A stretch of 64,000 nt of DNA from the NCBI GenBank assembly GCA_964556755.1, contig CAZKXI010000015.1:10794-74793 (forward strand), read 5' to 3'. Positions 35,783-43,742 of this stretch are shown here, piece by piece. Position 1 is the first letter of the stretch, and every line of letters begins with the position of its first letter. The notes beneath the pieces are model-generated. The model searched no databases and was not told the origin of the DNA. It was given only the letters and a program-made list of their open reading frames with translations. A program made the position numbers and the translations under genes. Source of the DNA: UBA4085 sp964556755. Lineage in GTDB: Bacteria > Acidobacteriota > Aminicenantia > Aminicenantales > UBA4085.

Positions 35783-35862
35783 TCCGTCCCCCTCGCCTCC
35801 CTTACGCTAGCGGCTCTCCCATCAGGCTCACATCCCCATCCCGGTTATGATCAGGCATCATC

Positions 35863-36537
35863 TCACCCGTCGAAGCGGTAGCCCAAGCCCCGAACGCTGA
35901 CGATGTGCCGGGGGCGGGTCGGCTCCGGCTCGATCTTCTTGCGCAGGGTCACGACGTGGTTGTCCACCACGCGATCGGTGACGAACGCCCCGGCCCCCCA
36001 GACCAGGTCCAGGAGCCGGTCGCGGCTGAGGACCTTGCCGGCGTGGCGGACGAAGGCGGCCAGCAGCTTGAACTCGTAGGCCGTCAGATCGACCGGCCGG
36101 CCCGCCCGCCGCAGCTCGCAGCGCTCGAAATCCACCTCCGCGTCGCCGAAGCGGAAGACAGGCGCCTCGTCGCCGGCGCCGCGGCGGAGGGCCGCCTGGA
36201 CGCGGGCCCTCAGCTCGCGCGGGCTGAAGGGCTTGGTGACGTAGTCGTCGGCGCCCATCTCCAGCCCCATCACCTTTTCCGCCTCCTGGGCCTTGGCGGT
36301 CAGCATGATGACCGGCGTCTTCGAGCCGCCCCGGCGCAGCTCGCGGCAGATCTCGTAGCCGTCCTTGCCGGGCAGCATGACGTCCAGCAGGATGAGGTCG
36401 AAGCCGCCGGCCTGGGCTTTCTTCAGGGCGTTGTGGCCGTCCCCTTCGACCTCGACCTCGTAGCCCTCGTTCTTCAGGTCCACCTGAAGCCCGAAGGCGA
36501 TCGCGGCGTCGTCTTCCACAACCAGGATGCGCTTCAT
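35863..36537 (-). CDS. OmpR-family response regulator
   Basis: A 224-residue response regulator with receiver domain (acid pocket VVEDD; phosphoacceptor Asp52 in LLDVMLPGKDGYE; TAKAQ with the conserved Lys) and a winged-helix DNA-binding domain (LTAYEFKLLAAFVRHAGKVLSRDRLLDLVWG; VVDNHVVTLRKKIE; VRGLGYRF). The ATG overlaps the stop of the histidine kinase gene (ATGA), so the pair is co-translated. Confidence 0.95.
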   Translation of the reverse strand: MKRILVVEDDAAIAFGLQVDLKNEGYEVEVEGDGHNALKKAQAGGFDLILLDVMLPGKDGYEICRELRRGGSKTPVIMLTAKAQEAEKVMGLEMGADDYVTKPFSPRELRARVQAALRRGAGDEAPVFRFGDAEVDFERCELRRAGRPVDLTAYEFKLLAAFVRHAGKVLSRDRLLDLVWGAGAFVTDRVVDNHVVTLRKKIEPEPTRPRHIVSVRGLGYRFDG

Positions 36538-38489
36538 GATCTTGTCTCCAGAGGCAGGAGGATGGTGAACGTGCTGCCCCGCCCCGGCTCGCTCCGCAGG
36601 CGGATCTCGCCCCCGTGGGCCTGGACGATGTGGCGGGCCAGGGCCAGGCCGATTCCGGTCCCCTGGATCTGGGCGGCCTGGGAGCCGGATCCGCGGACGA
36701 ATCTTCTAAAGACGGCCTTGTGCTCCGAGGCGGGGATGCCCATGCCTTGGTCCTTGACCGAGACGGCCAGCTTGTCCCCGTCGCGGACCGCCTCGACCCA
36801 GACGGTGCGGAAGTCGGGCGAGTACTTGACCGCATTGTCGAGGAGGTTGCGCAGGGCCAGGCCGAGAGATTCGCGGTCGGCGTGAAGGGGCGGCAGACCT
36901 GCGGCGAGGCTCGTCTCGATCCGGTAGCCCCGGGCCGAGACCTTGTCCTGGAATTCGGCGACCACGCCGGAGATCCACTCGCCCGGGTCGAGCGGCTCGA
37001 AGCGGTAGCGAAGCGTGCCCGCTTCGATGCGGCCGAAATCGAGAAGGGACTCGACCAGCCGCTGCAGCCGCTCGCTCTCCTGGGAGAGGATGCCATAGGA
37101 CTTCTGGCGGAGGCCGTCGTCGGCGATCCGGCCCGTGGACAGCATCTCGGAGAGCTGGCGGAGCGCGGTCAGCGGGGTCCGGAACTCGTGCGAGACCGCG
37201 GACACGAACTCCGACTGGAGCCGGGCCACGGCCCTCTCGCGGGCCAGGGAGCGGCTGATGAAGAACGAGCCGGCCAAGAGGGCCAGCGACAGCACGGAAA
37301 AGACCCCGAAAAGGAAGCGGCGGCGGCCCCGGAAGAGCGCGGTCTCGGGGGGCGGATCGAGGCCGGCGGCATGGAGGTTTCCGGGAAGCTTGGTCTCCGC
37401 GGCCGTCCGGACGGTCCGCGGCCCGTTGGCCTTGAGGGAGCCCAGGAGGATGCGGCCGTCCGCGTCGATCAGCGCGGCTTGGATCCGCCGTCCCCCCAGG
37501 GCCGCGGTCCACTTCCCCGCCAGGTGCCGGGGTCCGGCCAGGACGGCGGCCAGGCGATCGGGCGCCCCCGACCAGAGGGCCATCACCGGCCGGTCGTCGA
37601 TCATCAGGATCCGCCGGCCTCTCGATGGCGCCCCGGCCCGCCATTGGCCGTAGATCGCCTCCGCGGCCCTCGCGAGGGCCAGGGCCTCGCGCTCCCGCTC
37701 CGTCGGAGGAGGGGCGCCGTCCCAACGGGCGGCCTCCCCGCGGTAGAACTCCCAAGCCGGCCGCGGGAGGCGCCAACGGCCGCTCCAGAGCGCCGCCCGC
37801 AGGAGACCGGCCTCCCGGCGGAGATTCTCCGTTCGGCGAGTCTCCTCCAGAACCGAGCAGCGGGCCGCCATGGCCGCCAGCTCGGCCGGCAGGCCGAGAG
37901 TGGAGGTCGCGCCGAGCTTGGCCAGCTCATCGTAGGCCCGCAACGCCTCATCGGCCCGGCCCAGCTTGCGGAGGTTTCTCCCGAGGCGCAGCCAAGCCCC
38001 GGCCCGCACGGCGGAATCCGATGATCGGGCTTGGGCCCGGAAGAGGGCCGCGGCTCCAGCCGGATCGCGGCGCTGGTGCTCCAGCGTCTCGCCCGGGGCG
38101 AAAGTCGAGGACGGCGGCTCGGGCGGATCCGGAGCGACCGGGACGTAGAGCAAGGCGCCGGAGGGGAAGGTCTCGATGGCTCTATCGGTAGCCCGGAGCA
38201 CGAGGACGCCATCCGGGGGGGACTCCGCGCCGGGTCCGGGGACAGAGGCCAGATAGCTTTCGAGGCCGGAGAGGTCGCGCTGCAACGCGACGGCCATCTG
38301 GTCCGCGGCGAGATCCAGGCTTTCCCGCAGGCGATTCCCTTCAAGCTGGCGGTCCTGCTTCAGCCACTGCCACCCAAGCCAGATGAGGGATCCGCCGAGG
38401 ACGAGCATGAGGCCGAGGAAGACGGCCAGAGTGCCGCCGGTCGGCCGCTGACGGCGGCCTAACCCCACGGCCTGCCCTTCCGCGGACAT
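36534..38489 (-). CDS. sensor histidine kinase with TPR-like periplasmic region
   Basis: A 651-residue membrane kinase. TM1 (AVFLGLMLVLGGSLIWLGWQW, about 21-41) and TM2 (about 398-418) enclose a large periplasmic part that contains a TPR-like stretch (AWLRLGRNLRKLGRADEALRAYDELA). The kinase core has His434 in VSHEFRTPLT, N box NLLDNAVKYS, G1 KDQGMGIPA and G2 GTGIGLALARHI. The sensor part is not a known PAS, Cache or HAMP type. The gene ends on the start of its response regulator. Confidence 0.93.
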   Translation of the reverse strand: MSAEGQAVGLGRRQRPTGGTLAVFLGLMLVLGGSLIWLGWQWLKQDRQLEGNRLRESLDLAADQMAVALQRDLSGLESYLASVPGPGAESPPDGVLVLRATDRAIETFPSGALLYVPVAPDPPEPPSSTFAPGETLEHQRRDPAGAAALFRAQARSSDSAVRAGAWLRLGRNLRKLGRADEALRAYDELAKLGATSTLGLPAELAAMAARCSVLEETRRTENLRREAGLLRAALWSGRWRLPRPAWEFYRGEAARWDGAPPPTEREREALALARAAEAIYGQWRAGAPSRGRRILMIDDRPVMALWSGAPDRLAAVLAGPRHLAGKWTAALGGRRIQAALIDADGRILLGSLKANGPRTVRTAAETKLPGNLHAAGLDPPPETALFRGRRRFLFGVFSVLSLALLAGSFFISRSLARERAVARLQSEFVSAVSHEFRTPLTALRQLSEMLSTGRIADDGLRQKSYGILSQESERLQRLVESLLDFGRIEAGTLRYRFEPLDPGEWISGVVAEFQDKVSARGYRIETSLAAGLPPLHADRESLGLALRNLLDNAVKYSPDFRTVWVEAVRDGDKLAVSVKDQGMGIPASEHKAVFRRFVRGSGSQAAQIQGTGIGLALARHIVQAHGGEIRLRSEPGRGSTFTILLPLETRS

Positions 38490-38608
38490 TGCATGTGGAG
38501 CATAGATTCGACCGGATCAGGAAAGAATGACGATCGTGTCAGGATTGCGTTTGGATCCCCGGAAACCGCTTATCCCGGTCCGAAGGATAGCCCCGGCCGC
38601 GGGGCTTG

Positions 38609-39304
38609 TCAAACGGCGGGACGGATGCCGGCGAAGCTGTAGAGGCGGGCGTCGGAGCGGTGATCGCGGCGCCAGGAGAGGAGGTCCGGCGAGCAGTGGG
38701 TGCAGACGCCGGCCGGCCCGATCCGCTCCGGTGTCAGGCCCGCGGCCAGGAGCTGGGCCCGGTTGGCCCCCGGCAGATCGAGCGTGAAGCGATCCGGGCG
38801 GCCGGGGAGGGGACGCAGGGCTTTGCCCCATTCCGGCCGGCCGGGCCGCGGCTCGGCGACGTCCCGGCCCACTTCATAGCAGCCCGGGCCGATGGAGGGC
38901 CCGAGCCCCGCCCAGAGGTCGGAGGGATGCGATCCGAAGCGATCGCGGAGGGCGTCCACGGCGGCGGCGGCGATGCCGGCCGCGGTGCCCCGCCATCCCG
39001 CATGGACGGCCGCGACGGCGCGGCGGATGGGGTCGACGAGCAGGATCGGCAGGCAATCGGCCGTCTTGACCACGAGAAGGAGGCCGGGCTTGTCGGTGAT
39101 CAGGGCGTCGCCGTCCGCTCCGGCCGGCGGGACGGCGGCCGCATCGAGTACCCGGGTCGAATGGATCTGGTGAAGGAGAACGGGTCGCATCCCCTCGGCC
39201 GCGGCGAGAGCCCGCAGGTCGGGCTCGTCGAAACGGCGCGTGCCGAAGCCGTGAAGAAGCCAGGCGAAGGCGGACAGTGCGGGGTCGGCGGTGAGGGAGT
39301 CCAT
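38609..39304 (-). CDS. pgeF: purine nucleoside phosphorylase / peptidoglycan editing factor PgeF-type protein
   Basis: A 231-residue CNF1-fold protein (formerly YfiH or laccase-domain). It has the zinc-binding and active-site motifs HQIHSTRVLD, VVKTADCLPILLVDP, AVHAGWRGTAAGIA, GPSIGPGCYEVG and CTHCSPDLLSWRRD. Members phosphorylyse purine nucleosides and in E. coli remove wrongly added L-Ser from muropeptides. The ATG at 39304 lies 9 nt after a perfect TATAAT. Confidence 0.93.
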   Translation of the reverse strand: MDSLTADPALSAFAWLLHGFGTRRFDEPDLRALAAAEGMRPVLLHQIHSTRVLDAAAVPPAGADGDALITDKPGLLLVVKTADCLPILLVDPIRRAVAAVHAGWRGTAAGIAAAAVDALRDRFGSHPSDLWAGLGPSIGPGCYEVGRDVAEPRPGRPEWGKALRPLPGRPDRFTLDLPGANRAQLLAAGLTPERIGPAGVCTHCSPDLLSWRRDHRSDARLYSFAGIRPAV

Positions 39305-39313
39305 CGGAGCCGT

Positions 39314-39342
39314 ATTATATAGGACGGCGCCTCGCACGTCAT
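39314..39342 (-). promoter_or_regulatory. promoter of pgeF, with -35 supplied by a repeat
   Basis: On the minus strand, ATGACG (39342-39337), 17-bp spacer, TATAAT (39319-39314), giving a 3-nt leader. The -35-like box belongs to the first copy of the 52-bp tandem repeat. Confidence 0.45.
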
Positions 39343-39455
39343 CGCGAGGATCGGCGCTTCGTCGTCCTCGTTATGACAGCGCCTCGCACGTCATCGCGAG
39401 GATCGGCGCTTCGTCGTCCTCGTTATGACAGCGCCTCGCACGTCATCGCGAGGAT
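39327..39455. repeat. 52-bp tandem repeat, 2.5 copies
   Basis: Copies start at 39327, 39379 and 39431 (partial, 25 bp) and are identical apart from the ends. Each unit is itself a dyad: GTCATCGCGAGGA and its near complement TCCTCGTTATGAC surround CGGCGCTTCGTCG. It resembles the common intergenic GTCATTGCGAGGA-type palindromic repeat. It fills the gap between the divergent pgeF and P1 peptidase genes. Confidence 0.9.
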
Positions 39456-39487
39456 TTGGTATGATCCCCCCCAAGGAGGGCCTCTCC

Positions 39488-40669
39488 ATGCACCTCACCA
39501 CGCATTGGCGCCGTTCGGCCGCGAAGGGCTCGCGCGCCATCCTGTCGCTCGCCTTGGCCCTTGCCCTCATTCCCGCGGCGACCGACGCCGCCGGCCAAGC
39601 CGGACGCGCCGGCGGACCGGAAAGGCCGCGGCTGCGGGAGCTCGGGATCAAGACCGGCATTCTCGAGCCGGGCCCGCTCAACGCCATCACCGACGTAGAC
39701 GGCGTTCTGGTCGGGCAGGTGACGCTCATCGAGGGTCGGGATATCCGCACGGGGGTCACCGCGATCCTTCCGCATGGCGGCAACATCTTCCAGGACAAGG
39801 TGCCGGCGGCGATTCACGTGGCCAACGGCTTCGGCAAGCTGGCCGGATCGACCCAGGTGGCCGAGCTGGGCGAGATCGAGACGCCGATCGTCCTGACCAA
39901 CACCCTGTGCGTCCCGACGGCGGCGGCGGCCGTCATCGGCTACACCCTCGGCCTGCCGGGAAACGAGGCCGTGCAGTCGGTCAATCCCGTCGTGGGCGAG
40001 ACCAACGACGGATTTTTGAATGATATCCGCGGTCGCCATGTGACGGAGGCTCATGTCCTGTCGGCGATACGGGGGGCCAAGGCCGGACCGGTCGATGAAG
40101 GCGCCGTGGGAGCCGGGACGGGGACGATGTGTTACGGCTTCAAAGGCGGGATAGGGACCTCTTCCCGCCGGTTGGAAGCTAAGGACGGCGGTTGGACGGT
40201 TGGCATATTGGTCCAGACCAATCACGGTGGAGTATTCCAAATAGCCGGTGTCCCACAAGGAGATCTCTTGGGGAAGCTTCCCGTTCCAGAGTCCGCTCTC
40301 GAGCCACCGGCCGAAGGCTCCTGCATGATTGTGGTGGCGACGGACGCGCCGCTGGACGCAAGGAACTTGAACCGCTTGGCCCGCCGCGCACTGTTGGGCA
40401 TCGCCCGCACCGGGGGCTACTACTCCAACGGCAGCGGCGACTATGCCATCGCCTTCTCCACGGCCAAGAGCGCAAGGATTCCGTTTAAAGCGGCCGGGCC
40501 GACCTTGACGCCGACCATCCTTCGCAATGACGCTGTCTCGAGGCTGTTTCTGGCGGCGGCGGAGGCGGCCGAGGAGGCCATCCTCAACTCGCTCTGCAAG
40601 GCGGTCCGCATCGAGGGCCGCGCCGGCCACGCGGCCGAGCCCCTCCCCCTCGACCGCATAAAAAGATAG
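39488..40669 (+). CDS. P1-family (DmpA-like) aminopeptidase, C-terminus cut short
   Basis: A 393-residue exported self-cleaving peptidase (signal peptide SRAILSLALALALIPAATDA). Members cleave themselves at Ser/Thr in a GGIGTSSR-type motif, here CYGFKGGIGTSSR after GAVGAGTGTM; the new N-terminal Ser is the nucleophile for release of N-terminal residues such as D-Ala or beta-Ala. NGSGDYAIAFSTA near the end is also typical. AAGGAGGG precedes the ATG at 39488. The last residues DRIKR and the stop are encoded by the border of the inverted-repeat element at 40660, so the usual family tail (about 10 residues) is missing. Confidence 0.9.
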   Translation: MHLTTHWRRSAAKGSRAILSLALALALIPAATDAAGQAGRAGGPERPRLRELGIKTGILEPGPLNAITDVDGVLVGQVTLIEGRDIRTGVTAILPHGGNIFQDKVPAAIHVANGFGKLAGSTQVAELGEIETPIVLTNTLCVPTAAAAVIGYTLGLPGNEAVQSVNPVVGETNDGFLNDIRGRHVTEAHVLSAIRGAKAGPVDEGAVGAGTGTMCYGFKGGIGTSSRRLEAKDGGWTVGILVQTNHGGVFQIAGVPQGDLLGKLPVPESALEPPAEGSCMIVVATDAPLDARNLNRLARRALLGIARTGGYYSNGSGDYAIAFSTAKSARIPFKAAGPTLTPTILRNDAVSRLFLAAAEAAEEAILNSLCKAVRIEGRAGHAAEPLPLDRIKR

Positions 40670-40932
40670 GGGGACACCATACATAACTCCCGATCTTTTT
40701 GTTTACGCTTTCAGTAACCAAATGGATACAGTATACACAGCCCCCTATCTCCCGCGCCTTGAAGACTCTCTTCCGAGGCTGGTGGCTGAATGAGGACAAA
40801 ACCGGACGCCCCGAAAAAGGGGAATTGCGCACACTACACCCCAATTTTCTGGACGCGCCGATGTAAACAAAAGTTTCGCTAAAGTGTAAACAATAAGTTC
40901 GGGAGTTATGTATGGTGTCCCCCTATCTTTTT
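40660..40932. mobile_element. MITE-like palindromic element with 34-bp perfect inverted repeats
   Basis: Bases 40660-40693 are the exact reverse complement of 40899-40932; each contains GGGGGACACCATACATAAC. The similarity continues inward (TTGTTTAC-CTTT) for about 20 bp. The 273-bp unit has no gene. The GGGGACACCATA end motif resembles those seen near IS200-like / REP-associated tyrosine transposases, so it may be a non-autonomous relative. Its left end supplies the stop codon of the P1 peptidase and its right end lies 10 bp before the rpsU promoter. Confidence 0.85.
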
Positions 40933-40942
40933 GGTTGAAAAA

Positions 40943-40970
40943 TTGACTTTGGGGCGCGAAATCGTATAAT
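40943..40970 (+). promoter_or_regulatory. sigma-70 promoter of rpsU-lipA
   Basis: TTGACT (40943-40948), 16-bp spacer, TATAAT (40965-40970). Start near 40977, leaving about 28 nt with AGGAGGTG before the GTG start. Confidence 0.7.
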
Positions 40971-41004
40971 GCTTCTACTTCCCAGACGGGAGGAGGTGAA
41001 TTTA

Positions 41005-41211
41005 GTGGCTTTTGTCGTCATCGACGAAGGTGAATCGCTGGAGAGCGCGCTGAAGCGCTTCAAGCGCAAAGTGCAGCAGGAAGCGATCATCAAGGAGATC
41101 AAGAAGCACTCCGTGTACTTCAAGCCGGGCGAAAAGAAGCGGATGAAGGAAGCCCAGGCCAGGAAGCGGATGCGGCGCCGGATGAAGCGCGAAAAAGATT
41201 TCGACTATTGA
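41005..41211 (+). CDS. rpsU: ribosomal protein S21
   Basis: A 68-residue basic protein of the small ribosomal subunit. It has the S21 pattern ESLESALKRFKRKVQQEAII followed by KKHSVYFKPGEKKRMKEAQARKR, with the very basic end. GTG at 41005 is chosen because AGGAGGTG (40991-40998) is ideally placed; the ATG at 40969 lies inside the -10 region. The stop overlaps the likely TTG start of lipA. Confidence 0.92.
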   Translation: MAFVVIDEGESLESALKRFKRKVQQEAIIKEIKKHSVYFKPGEKKRMKEAQARKRMRRRMKREKDFDY

Positions 41212-42092
41212 CGAATCATCCTCCCGACTCCACCCCGTCTCCACGTAAACCCGACTGGTTGAAGGTCAAGTTCCCCTCGCAGGATGACTATTTCTCCGTC
41301 TCCGCCCTCCTGCGCAAGCACGGGCTGAACACGATCTGCCGCAGCGCCCAGTGCCCCAACCGGGCCGAGTGCTGGACAGAGCGGACCGCGACGTTCCTCA
41401 TCCTGGGGGACGTCTGCACCCGGAATTGCGCCTTCTGCGCCGTGGCCAAGGGAGCGCCCGCGCCGCCCGAGCCGGACGAGCCCGGCCGGGTGGCCGAGGC
41501 CTCCGCCTCGCTGGGCCTTCGCTACGTCGTCGTCACGTCGGTCACCCGGGACGATCTGCCGGACGGCGGAGCGTCGCACTTCGCCCGGGTGATCCGATCG
41601 CTGCGCTCCCGCATCCCCGGCGTCAAAGTGGAGACGCTCGTCCCCGACTTCGCCGGAGACGAGACCTCTCTCCAGATCGTCCTCGACGCCGCCCCCGACG
41701 TCCTGGCCCACAACGTGGAGACCGTGGAGGCCTTCTACCCCCGCATCGGCCGGCCCGCCGCCGGCTACCGCCGCTCCCTGGACGTCCTCCGCCGCGCCGC
41801 GGCCCGCGGTCCCGCCCTGGTCAAGTCGGGGCTGATGATCGGCCTGGGCGAGACCCCCGCCGATCTTTCCCGGACCATGGCCGACCTTCGCTCCGCCGGC
41901 TGCGCTCTCCTGACCATCGGCCAGTATCTCCGCCCCTCGAAGCTTCACGCCCCCGTGGCCCGCTACTGGACCCCGGCCGAGTTCGAGAGCCTGCGCCGCG
42001 AAGCGCTGACCCTCGGCTTCACCGGCGTCGAGTCCGGCCCCCTGGTCCGCAGCTCCTTCCACGCCGCCCATCTGCACGCCTCCCTCGCCTGA
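41208..42092 (+). CDS. lipA: lipoyl synthase
   Basis: A radical-SAM enzyme that inserts sulfur into protein-bound octanoate to make lipoate for 2-oxoacid dehydrogenases and the glycine cleavage system. The 294-residue protein has the auxiliary cluster cysteines CRSAQCPNRAEC, the radical-SAM CTRNCAFC, VVVTSVTRDDLPDGG, LAHNVETVEAFYP, and the C-terminal GPLVRSSFHA whose Ser-Ser completes the cluster. The start is probably the TTG overlapping the rpsU stop (TTGA); no ATG fits the family start. No lipB is nearby. Confidence 0.93.
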   Translation: MTNHPPDSTPSPRKPDWLKVKFPSQDDYFSVSALLRKHGLNTICRSAQCPNRAECWTERTATFLILGDVCTRNCAFCAVAKGAPAPPEPDEPGRVAEASASLGLRYVVVTSVTRDDLPDGGASHFARVIRSLRSRIPGVKVETLVPDFAGDETSLQIVLDAAPDVLAHNVETVEAFYPRIGRPAAGYRRSLDVLRRAAARGPALVKSGLMIGLGETPADLSRTMADLRSAGCALLTIGQYLRPSKLHAPVARYWTPAEFESLRREALTLGFTGVESGPLVRSSFHAAHLHASLA

Positions 42093-42096
42093 CCCC

Positions 42097-42831
42097 ATGC
42101 GCTGCCTCGTCTTCAGCGACATCCACGGCAACCTGGAAGCGCTGTCCGCGGTCATGCGCTTCGCCGAGAAGCGCCGCATCGACCGCTACGTCTGCCTGGG
42201 CGACCTGGTCGGCTACGGGGCCTCGCCCAACGAGGTCATCCGCTACGTCAAGCGCCTGAAGCCCCTGTCCATCATCCGCGGAAACCACGACAAGGCGGTC
42301 ACGACCCGCGAATCCATCGATTCCTTCAATCCCATCGCCGCCGCGGCCATCCGCTGGACCCGCCGGACCGTGACCAAGACCAGCCAGGAATTTTTGCACG
42401 CCCTGCCCCGCGGCCCGCAGGTCGTCGAGGAGCTCTTCACCATCTGCCACGGCGCCCCGTTCGACGAGGACTTCTACATCTTCGGCGAGTACGACGCCGA
42501 CGAGGCCTTCGGCTTCCTCAAGACCCCGCTCGGCTTCTTCGGCCACACCCACTTCCCCTTCCTCTACGTCCAGCGCGAAGGGGCCCTCGTCGGCACCCAC
42601 ATGGACGGCGGCGAGGTCAAGCTGGAGCCGGGCTCGACCTATCTCGTCAACCCCGGCTCGGTCGGGCAGCCCCGCGATCGCAACAGCAAGGCCTCTTGCC
42701 TGGTCTACGACAGCGACCACCGCATCATCCGCTTCCACCGCCTGGAGTACGACGTCGAGGCGGCCCAGAAGCGGATCCGCGAGGCCGAGCTGCCGCACGC
42801 CCTGGCCGACCGGCTGGCTGCCGGCCTCTGA
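42097..42831 (+). CDS. calcineurin-like metallophosphoesterase
   Basis: A 244-residue YfcE/MJ0936-type phosphodiesterase. It has all metal-site blocks: FSDIHGNLEAL, CLGDLVGYGASPNEV, IIRGNHDKAV, ICHGAPFDEDFY and FFGHTHFPFL, plus VNPGSVGQPRDRN. The natural substrate is unknown. The gene follows lipA by 4 nt and may be co-transcribed. Confidence 0.9.
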   Translation: MRCLVFSDIHGNLEALSAVMRFAEKRRIDRYVCLGDLVGYGASPNEVIRYVKRLKPLSIIRGNHDKAVTTRESIDSFNPIAAAAIRWTRRTVTKTSQEFLHALPRGPQVVEELFTICHGAPFDEDFYIFGEYDADEAFGFLKTPLGFFGHTHFPFLYVQREGALVGTHMDGGEVKLEPGSTYLVNPGSVGQPRDRNSKASCLVYDSDHRIIRFHRLEYDVEAAQKRIREAELPHALADRLAAGL

Positions 42832-42882
42832 GCCGTCCCCCAGGCCCCCTCCTCCGGCCGCCCCGCCGCCCCCCCCCGGTCC

Positions 42883-42911
42883 TTGACACCCCTTCCTCCC
42901 CCCGGTATCGT
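42883..42911 (+). promoter_or_regulatory. sigma-70 promoter of lptB
   Basis: TTGACA (42883-42888), 17-bp spacer, TATCGT (42906-42911). Predicted start near 42918, 18 nt before the ATG. Confidence 0.55.
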
Positions 42912-42935
42912 AGCCGGCGAGGCCACGCCGCACCC

Positions 42936-43742
42936 ATGCCCCTCCTCGAAGCCAAACGCCTGGTCAAAGCCTTCGGCCGGCGCACGGTGGTCAAAGGCGT
43001 CGACATCCGCCTCGAGTCGGGCGCCATCGTCGGCTTCCTCGGCCGCAACGGGGCCGGCAAGACGACCATCTTCCAGATGATCGTCGGCCTCCTGAAGCCC
43101 GACGCCGGCCGGATCGATCTGGATGGCCGGGACATCACCCGCTGGCCGACCGGCAAGCGCGCCGCGGCCGGGGTGACCTACCTGCCCCAGGAGAGCTCGG
43201 TCTTCCTCAAGACCACGGCCGCCGGCAACCTGAAGCTGGCCCTGGAGCTCCTGCCCTACAAGCGCTCCGAGCGCAAGGAGGCGGCCCGCGCCCTCCTGGA
43301 GGAGTTCGGCCTGGCGAGCCTGGCCGGCCAGTCGGCCCACAGCCTCTCCGGCGGCGAGCGCCGGCGCCTGGAGATCGCCCGGGCCCTGACCCTGCGCCCC
43401 AAGTTCGTCCTTCTGGACGAGCCCTTCACGGGCATCGATCCCCTCACCATCCTCGAGATCCAGAACATCCTGCTCCGGCTCAAGGAGCGGGGCATCGGCA
43501 TCCTGATCTCGGACCACAACGTCCGCGATACGTTCAAGATCGCGGACCGGGCCCTGATCATCGACCACGGCGAGATCCTGGTGGAGGGCGCGCCGGCGGC
43601 GGTGGCGGCCAATCCGCTGGCCCGGCAGAGATTCCTGGGCACGGAGTTCGCGTTCGGCGGAGAGCGGGCGGGTCAGGACTTGGGCGAGGCCATGCGGTCT
43701 CCCAGCGTCTCGCCCAAGAAGAAGAGGAACAAGAAGAAGTAG
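42936..43742 (+). CDS. lptB: LptB-type ABC ATPase of the LPS exporter
   Basis: A 268-residue ABC ATPase that powers LptFG. Walker A GRNGAGKTT, Q-loop YLPQESSVF (typical of LptB), signature LSGGERRRLEIARAL, Walker B VLLDEPFTGIDPL, and H-loop ISDHNVRDTF are all intact. The usual LptB C-terminus ends with FLGTEFAF; here about 28 further residues continue to a Lys-rich end (KKKRNKKK) because the frame runs 70 bp into the convergent zinc-ribbon gene. It probably serves the LptFG fusion at 25897, the only LptFG seen. Confidence 0.9.
   Translation: MPLLEAKRLVKAFGRRTVVKGVDIRLESGAIVGFLGRNGAGKTTIFQMIVGLLKPDAGRIDLDGRDITRWPTGKRAAAGVTYLPQESSVFLKTTAAGNLKLALELLPYKRSERKEAARALLEEFGLASLAGQSAHSLSGGERRRLEIARALTLRPKFVLLDEPFTGIDPLTILEIQNILLRLKERGIGILISDHNVRDTFKIADRALIIDHGEILVEGAPAAVAANPLARQRFLGTEFAFGGERAGQDLGEAMRSPSVSPKKKRNKKK

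Noticed and set aside
33395..35881. 828-residue plus-strand frame over the propeller/LamG gene
   Set aside because: Antisense shadow of a gene with clear domains and signal peptide.
39327..39455. Possible CRISPR array
   Set aside because: The units are contiguous tandem repeats without unique spacers and there are no cas genes.
39425..39487. Upstream extension of the P1 peptidase
   Set aside because: This part is read through the 52-bp repeat; the ATG at 39488 has AAGGAGGG at correct spacing and starts a signal peptide.
40198..40213. TTGGCATATTGGTCCA resembling the sigma-54 sites
   Set aside because: It lacks the TTGC -12 element and lies inside the coding P1 peptidase gene (VGILVQTN).
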